NCBI GenBank assembly: GCA_964584325.1
Contig: CAZOZP010000002.1
Span: forward strand, 1-64,000
Direction of reading: 5' to 3'
Origin: CAZOZP01 sp964584325
Lineage (GTDB): Bacteria > Bacteroidota > Ignavibacteria > Ignavibacteriales > Melioribacteraceae
Length of the DNA stretch: 64,000 bases
The notes under the pieces are model-generated. The model was not told the origin of the DNA and did no database searches. It saw only the letters and a list, made by a program, of their open reading frames with translations. This document shows positions 44,161 to 53,392 of this stretch, one piece after another (positions within the stretch are counted from its first letter, which is position 1; each line of letters starts with the position of its first letter). A program made the translations under genes and the position numbers.

Positions 44161-45780
44161 TTATAATCCGTAATACAATGAAAAGTAAAAGTCGGTTAAA
44201 TCTTTTTTTGCTGAGTTAACACTTGTTTCGGTTTTCCTTAAACATAAATCAGCTTCAGCATATAGATTTCTAAAAATCCTGTAATTAATATTCATTCCCG
44301 TAAATGTATCAGTGGTTCTTTCACCGAAAAGGAACGGGGGCTGCGGCTGCTGGTATTGCCAATCAACTAAACCGTCTTCTCCTTTGCGGGTTTTCTGAAA
44401 CCATAACTTTGCTTTCATTCCCGTAACAGGCCTATAAGTCAATGATGCATAAATCAGATCAGAATTATGGCCCATCCAGTGTCCGAGTGAACTTGAAGCA
44501 TTTTCATAAGTCTGGGTAGCAATGTAATGTCTGTAAACAAATGGATATATTTTTGTGTATTCCAAAGTAATATCCAGATTATCTACCGGAAGAGAAGTTA
44601 TCATGCCTCCTAAAGTAAATCCCAACTGATTCCTTTGTTTCTTTACATCAAAGAGATGCGAAAAAGTAATTTCATCAATAAACAAAGTGCCGTAAAGGTG
44701 AGTGTTTTTTATATGATTTCTTGAACTGACACCTAAGAAAAACTGGGAATTATCTCCGGCGTTGTTGTTGGTTCTGCTCAAATAATGATCTGCCAGTCTG
44801 AAAAACATTAACGGCATAAAATAGGATATTTCAAGTCTGTCAGAATAGATAATTGACTCACCCAACGAGATATCCAACCCTTCCAGAGGAGTAACGGTAA
44901 GTGTATGAGAAGCCAGATATTTACTTCGATAAATAATTCTATCTCTTCCTTCCCGCCTGGAAGCATATACTTCATTAGAATCAATAACATCTGAAGATAA
45001 GAATGCATGAAAATAATTAAATTTCAGCCAATCGGCCAAATCGAGATCAAGACGAATATAAGGGTAAGACGGAGCTTTATCGGATAGAACCAATTGACCG
45101 CTCTTTCCGTATCCCCAGGTTAAATTATCTTTTCCTATTGATACAGTTCCCCAGTTCCAGTTGTAATTAATGCTTGTACGAACTTCGCTGTATTCAATTA
45201 CGTTAATATCTTTTTTATAAATATTCGCACCTTTTTCCGGCGAAAACAATTTGCTTAATGCAATTTTTTCGCCTTTTTCCTGATTATCTCTAAAATAGAA
45301 ACTGAAGCCTATATTATTATTAAGATATCCGTATAAATTCACTCCGTTCCATCTGTGCCTGTAAGTATCATCATTTTTCTTCCCATACTTAAATCCAAGT
45401 ATCGGAGAAAAATTCACTTTAAGCAATTCACTGCTGTATGAAAAAAATCTTTCCGTCTCTGATTCGTCATTTCCGAAAAACACGATTTTTGAAGAATCAT
45501 CACCAGTCTGAATCTCATTCTCCAATGCAAAATCAGTTAGATGATATTTCAATTCTTCCTTATCCAATTCAGAGAGTAAAGTATCTTTCTCTGAGACTTG
45601 GGTTAGCATCTCTTTTATTGAGATTCTGGATAAAGGCAGAATAACATCATTCATTTTTATTGTACCTTTTGCGGCTTGCCTGTAAAGAAAATCGTAAACA
45701 TCAGAAGTTGAGGATTCAAAAACTGTCTGGGAAAATGAAATTACTGAGGAAATAATAATCAGCAAAAAAACTTTTTTCAT
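44161..45780 (-). CDS. Wzi-like capsule assembly outer-membrane protein
   Basis: A 539-residue protein with a signal peptide (about residues 1-18) and a long beta-barrel-like body rich in aromatic strand ends, closing with the outer-membrane-type terminal aromatic (FYFSLYYGL). It fits the capsule assembly Wzi family, which anchors polysaccharide at the surface. It sits between wcaJ-like and wecB genes with gaps of 8-12 bp, which supports the role. Confidence 0.8.
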   Translation of the reverse strand: MKKVFLLIIISSVISFSQTVFESSTSDVYDFLYRQAAKGTIKMNDVILPLSRISIKEMLTQVSEKDTLLSELDKEELKYHLTDFALENEIQTGDDSSKIVFFGNDESETERFFSYSSELLKVNFSPILGFKYGKKNDDTYRHRWNGVNLYGYLNNNIGFSFYFRDNQEKGEKIALSKLFSPEKGANIYKKDINVIEYSEVRTSINYNWNWGTVSIGKDNLTWGYGKSGQLVLSDKAPSYPYIRLDLDLADWLKFNYFHAFLSSDVIDSNEVYASRREGRDRIIYRSKYLASHTLTVTPLEGLDISLGESIIYSDRLEISYFMPLMFFRLADHYLSRTNNNAGDNSQFFLGVSSRNHIKNTHLYGTLFIDEITFSHLFDVKKQRNQLGFTLGGMITSLPVDNLDITLEYTKIYPFVYRHYIATQTYENASSSLGHWMGHNSDLIYASLTYRPVTGMKAKLWFQKTRKGEDGLVDWQYQQPQPPFLFGERTTDTFTGMNINYRIFRNLYAEADLCLRKTETSVNSAKKDLTDFYFSLYYGL

Positions 45781-45792
45781 ACATTTATCCTT

Positions 45793-47193
45793 TTAATATG
45801 CGTTAGGATCGCCTTTAACCATATTCCATACTGTTAGAAATATTATATATATATCTGTTGAAAAAGACCAATTTTCTATATACCATACATCATGTTCAAC
45901 TCTTTTCTGCATCAGATCAATTTCCTTGGTCTCCCCGCGCAGGCCGTTAACTTGCGCCCAACCTGTTATTCCGGGTTTAACAAGATGTCTAAGCATATAA
46001 AGTTTCACATGATCTTTAGATTCGAGATTCAATGGTTCAGGATGCGGCCTCGGGCCAACGATACTCATCTCTCCTTTTAACACATTAATGAATTGAGGAA
46101 GTTCATCCAGGTTGGTTTTTCTTAAAAACTTTCCAACCGCTGTAATTCGAGGATCATCTTTAGTAGCCTGCTGATATTTTCCGTTTCTGCCTACATCTTT
46201 ACTTTCAGTAACCATTGATCTGAATTTATAAGCCGTAAATTTTACATTATCTCTTCCCCAGCGAACCTGCTTAAAGAAAACCGGACCTTTTGATGATAGT
46301 TTTATACTGATCATAATGATAGGCCATAACCAGGAAAATATAAAAATAAAAGCAGCTAATGTAAAAGCCATATCAAATCCGCGCTTCATTATTCTCCAAT
46401 GAAACTCGTTAACTCTATCCTCCCTAACTGAAATAACAGGGAAATTGCCAAACATTGTTACATTGTATTTGCTTGGAGCTACTTTATAATAGTTTGGTAT
46501 AATTTTGATTCTCGTGGTATGCTGTTCACATATTCTGACTACTTCTTCAATACGATTGGTAGCACTGTTCGGGAGTGCAACAATTACATTATCGATATTA
46601 TATTCTTCCAAAACACTGTCTAATTCATCAATACTGCCTAAGTATTTACCATTCAGAAATGACTTAATCTCGTCATCAAGAAATCCGATAACTTTATAAC
46701 CAAAGTGAGGACTATTTTTAATTGTTTTGTAAAAATTCAATCCTAAATCACCCGCCCCTACAATAATAAGATTCCGTAAATTCTTCCCCTTCCGCCTCAA
46801 TCTGTTCAGCAGGCGTCTGAATCCGAACCGCATAATACTCATAAGAATCAACAAAAATATTGAATAGAACAACACAAATATGCGCGGAATTTTTGCGTAT
46901 TCGATCATCACAAACAGTATAACAATTGCCGCAAGTACCTGAACCAACACATTCTTCATTACTGTAATAAGCTCTACAATGTAGTTCTGAGAACGGAATT
47001 CATCATATAAATAAAACGATTTGGCACTAAAATACCATACCACAGTTAAGGCAAGGCCGAAAAAATGAGTCTTAATATTAAAATCAAAATCTTCACCCAA
47101 AGAAATAAACAAAGCCAAAGTAAAAGAAATAATAATTACAACAATATCTAACGATAGCCGCAGTAAATGAAGTGAAGTACGCTGTATTTGCAT
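45793..47193 (-). CDS. Undecaprenyl-phosphate sugar phosphotransferase (WcaJ-like)
   Basis: A 466-residue polyisoprenyl-phosphate hexose-1-phosphate transferase that starts lipid-linked polysaccharide synthesis. It has four or five N-terminal membrane helices (about residues 10-125), a NAD/CoA-binding-like fold with VGAGDLGLNFY near 150, another helix near 275-297, and a bacterial sugar-transferase domain with KFRSMV, TNLDELPQFINVLKGEMSIVGPRPH and a conserved C-terminal GITGWAQVNG. It is the first gene of the operon. Confidence 0.93.
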   Translation of the reverse strand: MQIQRTSLHLLRLSLDIVVIIISFTLALFISLGEDFDFNIKTHFFGLALTVVWYFSAKSFYLYDEFRSQNYIVELITVMKNVLVQVLAAIVILFVMIEYAKIPRIFVLFYSIFLLILMSIMRFGFRRLLNRLRRKGKNLRNLIIVGAGDLGLNFYKTIKNSPHFGYKVIGFLDDEIKSFLNGKYLGSIDELDSVLEEYNIDNVIVALPNSATNRIEEVVRICEQHTTRIKIIPNYYKVAPSKYNVTMFGNFPVISVREDRVNEFHWRIMKRGFDMAFTLAAFIFIFSWLWPIIMISIKLSSKGPVFFKQVRWGRDNVKFTAYKFRSMVTESKDVGRNGKYQQATKDDPRITAVGKFLRKTNLDELPQFINVLKGEMSIVGPRPHPEPLNLESKDHVKLYMLRHLVKPGITGWAQVNGLRGETKEIDLMQKRVEHDVWYIENWSFSTDIYIIFLTVWNMVKGDPNAY

Positions 47194-47305
47194 AATTTCC
47201 CAAATTATGTAAAAATCTTTGCCCTAAATTCGGGAAAGGGAAACAAATAAACAAGTTTTTTTAATTTATTAAGGAATTCTGATGATATAAATCAATAAAT
47301 TAAGT

Positions 47306-48130
47306 TTAGACTATTAAAGGTAATGAAACTGTAAATGTAGTACCTGTTCCTTTCTCAGAATACACTGTAATATTGCCTTTGAATAATTCAGCAATATTTT
47401 TTGCAAGGGATAAACCTAATCCGCTGCCTTCCGGATAAAGTTCTTTTGTTTCTTCTATTCGGTAAAATCTCTCGAAAATTCTGGAAATCTCTTTTTCCGG
47501 AATTCCAATTCCTTTATCTGCAACATCTATTACGAGGGTTTTACCGGATATCCCGGCTTTCAATGTAATTGTTCCTCCCTTTGGAGAATACTTTAATGCA
47601 TTTATCAGTAAATTAGAGAGAAGGGTCTTAAGTAAATTTTCATCTGCCAATATTGCGGCAGTATTCTCTTCATCTTCATTTATGTATTTGAATTCAATTC
47701 CTGAGTTACTGCAGCTTAGTGAATATTCTTCGGCTAATTCCTTTAAAACCTGATTCGGCGACATTTTATGAAGCGATATCTGTTCATTTTTTTCAATTCT
47801 GGAAAGTTGTAAAAGATCAATTACAATATTCTCAAGTTTTCGTGTCTGGTTTTCAATTTTACCTAAAAACTTCGTTCTCAATTCATGTGAAAGTGAGTCT
47901 GTTGACATAAGTGTTTCAGCATATCCTCTGATATTTGTCAGCGGAGTTTTGAATTCGTGACTAACATTTGCAACAAAATCTTTTCTGATAATTTCCAATT
48001 GCCTTATTTTCGTTACATCGGAAATGCTGATAAAAAATCCGAGGTTCTTCCCATCGGACGCATTAACCGGAGCAATCTTATACTCTATGTATGTTTCTCC
48101 GTAGTATTTATGTCTTCCTTTTCTTCTCCA
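47306..48130 (-). pseudogene. phoR: PhoR-type histidine kinase lacking its N-terminus
   Basis: An open frame with no credible start. Read upstream of the first possible TTG (47998), it continues in frame to a stop at 48131-48133 and adds a PAS C-terminus (YYGETYIEYKIAPVN…ISISDVTKIRQLE) joined to HisKA with VANVSHEFKTP. HATPase_c follows with NALKYSP, DKGIGIPE and GSGLGLSLA. This is the normal PhoR order PAS-HisKA-HATPase, but the membrane N-terminus is missing and is replaced by pstA sequence in another frame. It is probably non-functional unless translation reinitiates. Confidence 0.8.
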
Positions 48131-48870
48131 TCAGCTAAAAGAATTGTAAGTGATACTGCTTCCAATTCGGAATGAGTATTATCTATAAGCGTCTCTAGTG
48201 ATTCCCTCTCTGAAGCAACCTTTTCTTCAAGCGATAATTCTTCGGAAAGCATTGCCAGGTATTCTTCGTTCGATTCAAGTAATTCCGGATCAATCTTTGA
48301 CTCTAGTGCATGCATATTTCTTTTCAGATCATCAAGCGGGGCTGTAAGTTCAAGTAGTTTTTCGCCGGCCTCATCCAATTTAGAATTTAATGCATATGAA
48401 ACAGAAAACGCTTTATCAAGATTATTAAGAACATTTTTCTCGCCTTCTATCTTTTTGCTCTTTAACGCAAGTGTTTTCAGAAAACCGTATGAGTTGCCGT
48501 ATTCAGTTCTTTCTATTACAGCTGCCCCTTTCGGGAATTCTTCCGATTTTATTTCTTCGTTGTTAATCCAGACGAAATCAATTCCGTAAACATCTCTGTT
48601 GCCTATCTTATATTGCTTTTTACCCAGGGCAGTCAGTTTGCCGGTTTCATCAATTACCTTTTCTTCATCCGAAAGCCAGAATTCACCTAAGTATGCAGTA
48701 TCTTCGGTTTTAACCATTGTAAGGTCAGTCGGCCAAAATATTCCAAGACCTTTTACTAAAACTATACCAAGGAAAAATACTACCATAATCATAGTGAGTA
48801 CTAATCCTGCAGAAGTAAGCAGTATGTAGGGATCGCCTTTTTTTATAAATTCAGAGTACTTCTTCATCAA
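48085..48870 (-). pseudogene. pstA: Truncated PstA (N-terminal part only)
   Basis: 261 residues: one membrane helix (about 17-40), then the periplasmic insertion typical of long PstA proteins (KTEDTAYLGEFW … ILLADGEEKE). The frame ends after 10 more residues unrelated to PstA. The five or so permease helices are missing, so it cannot form the channel. Its tail overlaps, in another frame, the truncated phoR; the junction lies around 48115-48130. The ATG overlaps pstC by 4 bp. It is a real deletion or an assembly join. Confidence 0.82.
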
Positions 48871-51065
48871 TATCTCGCATATTTCTTTCTTAATTTATCC
48901 CCTATATATGCCGCAATGCTGTTTATCATAAATGTGAAGATAAAAAGCATGAGTGCTGTCAGGAATAGCACTCTGTATAAAGTACCGTCAACTGGAGCTT
49001 CAGGAATTTCGACGGCAATGTTGGCACTCATTGCGCGGAATCCGTTAAAAGGACTCATATCCATAATAGGTGTATTTCCTGTTGCCATAAGAACAATCAT
49101 TGTTTCGCCGATTGCTCTTCCCAAACCGAGCATCACTGCCGCAAAAATACCGCCCAAAGCGGCAGGCAGAACAACACGTCTTACCGTTTGCCATCTTGAG
49201 GCTCCTAAAGCTAAAGAAGCAGATGTTAGTGATTTAGGCACATTGCTCAATGAATCTTCCGAAATGGTAAATATAATCGGGATAACGGCAAATCCCATTG
49301 CAAATCCGACTACTATAGAATTTCTCTGATCGTAATTTATATCCATTGCTTCATACAACCAGCGGTTAATGTTTCCGCCGAACAGAGCGGATTCAAAAAA
49401 TCCTGCAGAGTAGATTGCAGCCACAAAGGCCAAAACCATAAACGGCATTACAAAAACAATTTCAGAACCCTGAGGCAGAGCCGCTCGTTTGTTTGCAGGA
49501 ATCAGTCTCCAGGAAACAACTGAAAGCAGGAAGAAAACAACTATTGCTCCTAAAAGCAGGATGAGCATCATCAGGTTTTTTTCAAAAAGAGGAGAAAAAT
49601 ACAGTCCGGCCAAAAATCCGATAACAACACTGGGAAGTGCGGCCATTATTTCTATTGCCGGTTTAACTATTCTTGCAAATCTTGAGGGCGCAAACTGTGA
49701 AATATAAATTGCCGCAAGCAAAGCCAGCGGAACAGAGAATAATAATGAATAAAATGTACCTTTTAGTGTTCCGAAAATCAACGGTATTAAGCTGAGCTTC
49801 GGTTCAAAATCGTCGGAACCGCCTGTTGATTGCCAGACATAGTCAGGTTCCGGATAACCTTCATACCATACTTCTCCGAATAATGTACCTGAATTGATTT
49901 CAGGATGCGGATCTGTATAATTGTAGTATCCTCTTCGTCCCTTCAGATCAGAAACAATTATTCTATCTGCTTTAGGAGAGAAATAAGCAACGGAGATAAG
50001 ATTTGAATCATTGTTAATCCTTACGGGAGATGATCCGCTTACTGCATAATACAAGGTGGAAATCCCCTTTACATCAGTAGCAATAAAAGCTCTGTTTCTT
50101 GGGGATACTGATATATCCTTTACTTGCGGAGCTTCAGAATCAAAATCCCGAACGTGTCTGAATTTAAATTCCGAATCTTTTTCTCTGACCGCGAACCACT
50201 GAGAAATTCTGCCACTTTGATGCGAGGCAATAATACTGTTATCCCCTATCAGAAATTTCATTTGAGTAATTGCCCCGTTGCCGGCTTTCCAGTTATCTCT
50301 TAGATATGCTTTTTCGGCATCTTCAATATCTATCCAGAACATTTCACCTTTTGATGTACCTGTAATGAGTTTCTCCCCTGTCTTGTCCATAATTGCAGAA
50401 GTAAATACTTCATTGCCTGCAAGATCGGTAATATCTTTTACAACTTCAGTTTCGCTATCCGGATTATTTACACCGATAAATATTCTGTTGTTTTCAGTTA
50501 TCCAAACATAATGCAGAACGCCGTCTTCATCTTTTACAAAAGCAAGGTTTTTAATGCCGCCGCCTTCAGTATAAAACGAATCCTTTATTTCAACCTTGTT
50601 TACAATTCTTCTTTCACCGGCTTTATACATCGGTTTCATTTCAAATTTCACTGTATATATTGCAGATGAATCTGTGAAGAACGCAACTATCTCTTCCGTG
50701 AAACTTCCCTTTACCGCTCTGACAATTTTCTCACCGCTTCCAAGAAGGGTATCTTTATTAAGGAGGTTTCCGTCTGCAAGGTTATAAAATTCTACAATGC
50801 CTTTTTCATTTAAGGTATATCCTACTTCATTGAAATTATCTGCGCCTGTTATTTTAATCTCACTGTAGGCAGGTATCGGAGAAAGGGTTCCCTCTTCAAC
50901 CGAAGCCTTCTGAAAAAGCGGCCATGATTTGTAAACAAGAAAAGCTAATATGAAAGTAATACTGATAATTACCCCGTATCCTCCGGAAGATATAAATAAC
51001 CGTGCGATTTTATCAGTCTTTAGCGCTTTGTCTCTGAATTTGTCTTTAGTCTCTTTCAATTCCAT
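48867..51065 (-). CDS. pstC: Phosphate ABC transporter permease PstC, long form
   Basis: A 732-residue PstC. One N-terminal helix (about 30-50) is followed by some 370 residues of beta-rich periplasmic sequence with repeated strand/turn blocks reminiscent of a beta-propeller. The permease domain then starts near residue 435, with ALAAIYISQF, an EAA-like loop near LTSASLALGASRWQTV, and six helices. The short enteric PstC is about 320 residues; this long form is known from several Gram-negative groups. It follows pstS with a stem-loop between them. Confidence 0.9.
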   Translation of the reverse strand: MELKETKDKFRDKALKTDKIARLFISSGGYGVIISITFILAFLVYKSWPLFQKASVEEGTLSPIPAYSEIKITGADNFNEVGYTLNEKGIVEFYNLADGNLLNKDTLLGSGEKIVRAVKGSFTEEIVAFFTDSSAIYTVKFEMKPMYKAGERRIVNKVEIKDSFYTEGGGIKNLAFVKDEDGVLHYVWITENNRIFIGVNNPDSETEVVKDITDLAGNEVFTSAIMDKTGEKLITGTSKGEMFWIDIEDAEKAYLRDNWKAGNGAITQMKFLIGDNSIIASHQSGRISQWFAVREKDSEFKFRHVRDFDSEAPQVKDISVSPRNRAFIATDVKGISTLYYAVSGSSPVRINNDSNLISVAYFSPKADRIIVSDLKGRRGYYNYTDPHPEINSGTLFGEVWYEGYPEPDYVWQSTGGSDDFEPKLSLIPLIFGTLKGTFYSLLFSVPLALLAAIYISQFAPSRFARIVKPAIEIMAALPSVVIGFLAGLYFSPLFEKNLMMLILLLGAIVVFFLLSVVSWRLIPANKRAALPQGSEIVFVMPFMVLAFVAAIYSAGFFESALFGGNINRWLYEAMDINYDQRNSIVVGFAMGFAVIPIIFTISEDSLSNVPKSLTSASLALGASRWQTVRRVVLPAALGGIFAAVMLGLGRAIGETMIVLMATGNTPIMDMSPFNGFRAMSANIAVEIPEAPVDGTLYRVLFLTALMLFIFTFMINSIAAYIGDKLRKKYARY

Positions 51066-51086
51066 TCTGCTTGGTTTATAGTTTTA

Positions 51087-51122
51087 GGCTGTCGGACAGA
51101 ATTTTCATTCATCCCGACAGCC
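51087..51122 (-). promoter_or_regulatory. Stem-loop between pstS and pstC
   Basis: A perfect 9-bp stem, GGCTGTCGG (51087-51095) and CCGACAGCC (51114-51122). On the minus strand it follows the pstS stop by about 12 nt and no strong T run follows. It fits an mRNA-stabilising or partial-termination element that keeps pstS expression above pstC, as in many pst operons. Confidence 0.6.
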
Positions 51123-51134
51123 CGGGAATATCAA

Positions 51135-52112
51135 TTATTGAAGTTTTTCGAGTTCTTTCTTAACCTGTTCAGCGGTAAGAGGCATATAACCGTCTTTTAC
51201 CACAACCATCTGCCCTTCGTATGAAAAGATATACTTGATAAATTCTCTCACTAGCGGATTGATGGGTTTAGAAGGATCTTTTACTATACTGATGTTAAGA
51301 AATCTGGCCAAAGGATAATGTCCGTCTTTTATATGATCATCATTAGCTTCATAATAGGTTTTTCCGTCTTCAGATAATGAAAGGGCTTTTACTGATGATG
51401 TTTTATATCCTATGCCGCTGTAGCCTATTGCAAATTTGTCTTCAGAAATTCCCTGAACTACCGCTGCAGATCCCGGCTGTTCTTTTACTAAGTTTTTGTA
51501 GTCACCCTTCTTCAAAGCTTCATCTTTAAAGAAACCGTAGGTGCCGGAAGCGGAATTTCTGCCGTAGATGCTAATAGGTTTGTTAGCCCATTCTCCTGTA
51601 AGACCAAGCTGACCCCAGGTAGTAATATCTTCTCTGTATTCTCTTTTTCTTGTTTTTGAGAAGATTGCGTCCACCTGATCTAATGTTATTTTTTCAAGCG
51701 GATTGTTTTTATTAACGAATACAGAAAGTGCATCAAGAGCAACACCGAAAGTTGTAGGCTTAAAACCGTATTTATCTTCGAATTTGTCAATTTCGGTTGA
51801 TTTCATTTTTCTGGACATTGGACCTAACTGCGCTGTTCCTTCAATTAATGCGGGAGGTGCGGTTGATGATCCTTTTCCTTCAATCTGAATTTTTACCTGA
51901 GGATAATGCTTCTGAAATCCTTCTGCCCATAAGGTCATAAGGTTAATCATTGAATCAGAACCTATACTGTTCAGGTTTCCGGAAATTCCGGTTGTTTTCA
52001 TGTACTTCGGAATCTTCTTGTCAACTTGAGGATTCTGTGCGAAAATGCTTCCCGAAATCATTGCTGCCGTTATAGTTACAGTCAATGTCTTTTTCAGAAA
52101 TGTTGTTTTCAT
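51135..52112 (-). CDS. pstS: Phosphate-binding protein PstS
   Basis: The periplasmic phosphate receptor for PstCAB. 325 residues with a signal peptide (about 1-26, cleaved after FAQ). NSIGSDSMINLMTLWAEGF and the ligand loop KGSSTAPPALIEGTAQLGPMSR bind phosphate; RNSASGTYGFFKDEA is a second family signature. It follows the porin gene by 39 bp. Confidence 0.94.
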   Translation of the reverse strand: MKTTFLKKTLTVTITAAMISGSIFAQNPQVDKKIPKYMKTTGISGNLNSIGSDSMINLMTLWAEGFQKHYPQVKIQIEGKGSSTAPPALIEGTAQLGPMSRKMKSTEIDKFEDKYGFKPTTFGVALDALSVFVNKNNPLEKITLDQVDAIFSKTRKREYREDITTWGQLGLTGEWANKPISIYGRNSASGTYGFFKDEALKKGDYKNLVKEQPGSAAVVQGISEDKFAIGYSGIGYKTSSVKALSLSEDGKTYYEANDDHIKDGHYPLARFLNISIVKDPSKPINPLVREFIKYIFSYEGQMVVVKDGYMPLTAEQVKKELEKLQ

Positions 52113-52151
52113 ATGTTCTCCTTAAACCGGTGCAGGTTTTTTTTGTTTGAA

Positions 52152-53144
52152 TTATAGTTTGAATTCGAAATTAACCATCAAATCGATGATTGTATCTGAG
52201 TTTTTTACACTTGATTTCCAGAGTTTAAGATTAGGCGCAATTGCGAGACCTTTTGTCGGATTAACTGCAACACCGCCTATAAGACTCATCATTTCGTTAT
52301 CTTTTACATCTGTATTGACATCTGAATAGTCAAATCTCACAAAGCTTTCAACAACCGGACTAAATTTTACCGTGGCATTTCCGGATAAATAATACTGACC
52401 GGCTTTGCTTGTCTCCATAGCATCATTCATTGTTTTCTGATTTCTGATACCGCCTTCCGCTGCAACTCTGAACATATCTGTTGATACACCGCCGAATATG
52501 CCAATTACTGAACGGTATTCAGTATCTTTCAGTTTATAAGGTTCAACTGAAGCTACTACACCTAAATTGTATCCGGCTTTGGATGAAATATTCTGTTCGC
52601 CGTATGATAATGCAAGGTTAAATCTCTTGAATTTGTCATCTTCGGCTTTCTTGAATCCGGTTCCGTTTGAAATAATGAAACTGAAATTCACATCGGATAT
52701 TTTATTTGCATATCCTACAGCAAGATCAGCTGAAGGCGAAAATCCTACTACATCCATTGCCGGTTTTTCGATAAAACGGTATCCCCAGTTCTTTTCCTGT
52801 ACGGAAAACATATTCATTCCCTGAAGACCTATGATAAATGTACCGAAATCTGTTGTGTAATCAACCTTTGCGATTTTAACAAAAAGTTTGTTATCTGATT
52901 TTGATCCGGCTGTTAAACCTTCACCATCCAAAGTAAACTGATATTTCAATTCCTTGGAATAACTGTTTTCATAGGTAAGATAAGTTCTTTTTAGATTGAA
53001 CTCGTGATTTGTTGATTGTATCTGGTTTGTGTGGAAGGTATAATCAAAGAAAGCTACTGCACTGACTTTTCCCTGATTTTCCTGAGCGTGGATTGCTGCA
53101 AATGAAAAAAATGCGGCAAAAAGTAAAACGAGTTTTTTCATCAC
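52152..53144 (-). CDS. Outer-membrane porin, probably phosphate-related
   Basis: A 330-residue beta-barrel protein with a signal peptide (cleavage after about IHAQ, residue 20), alternating strands and a C-terminal phenylalanine pattern (LMVNFEFKL). It resembles OprO/P-type porins in layout. It is the first gene of the porin-pstS-pstC unit and has a Pho-box-like promoter, so it probably lets phosphate cross the outer membrane. Specificity is inferred from context only. Confidence 0.78.
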   Translation of the reverse strand: MMKKLVLLFAAFFSFAAIHAQENQGKVSAVAFFDYTFHTNQIQSTNHEFNLKRTYLTYENSYSKELKYQFTLDGEGLTAGSKSDNKLFVKIAKVDYTTDFGTFIIGLQGMNMFSVQEKNWGYRFIEKPAMDVVGFSPSADLAVGYANKISDVNFSFIISNGTGFKKAEDDKFKRFNLALSYGEQNISSKAGYNLGVVASVEPYKLKDTEYRSVIGIFGGVSTDMFRVAAEGGIRNQKTMNDAMETSKAGQYYLSGNATVKFSPVVESFVRFDYSDVNTDVKDNEMMSLIGGVAVNPTKGLAIAPNLKLWKSSVKNSDTIIDLMVNFEFKL

Positions 53145-53173
53145 TTCTCCTTAATAATGTTTTAATTGCTGAC

Positions 53174-53209
53174 CAAACTTATTCTTTCAATATTACAATC
53201 ATATTACAA
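53174..53209 (-). promoter_or_regulatory. Pho-box-like promoter of porin-pstSC
   Basis: The minus strand reads TTGTAAT (53203-53209), 4 bp, TTGTAAT (53192-53198), then 10 bp and TAAGTTTG (53174-53181). Two 7-bp direct repeats with an 11-bp period placed 10 bp before the -10/-7 element is the known Pho-box layout, and each repeat matches CTGTCAT at five of seven positions. TAAGTTTG matches the TAnnTTTG -7 element. Confidence 0.62.
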
Positions 53210-53392
53210 CAAAAAAAATCTTAAGAAAAACTGACTTTTCAGGGTAATATTATTGAACCTGCACCGGTAAAAGAAAGAAATTGTTCATAGAAAAATAAGT
53301 TATTACGGTAAAACTTTAAAGGAAGTTTTAATAATGAAGTAATCGGATGAGATACTTGAAGATATTACATCTTTTTTACAACAACAATAAGT

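Noticed and set aside
47306..47998. A complete 230-residue kinase starting at the TTG 47998
   Set aside because: The same frame continues upstream with clear PAS sequence to 48130, so the TTG is inside a decapitated phoR gene.
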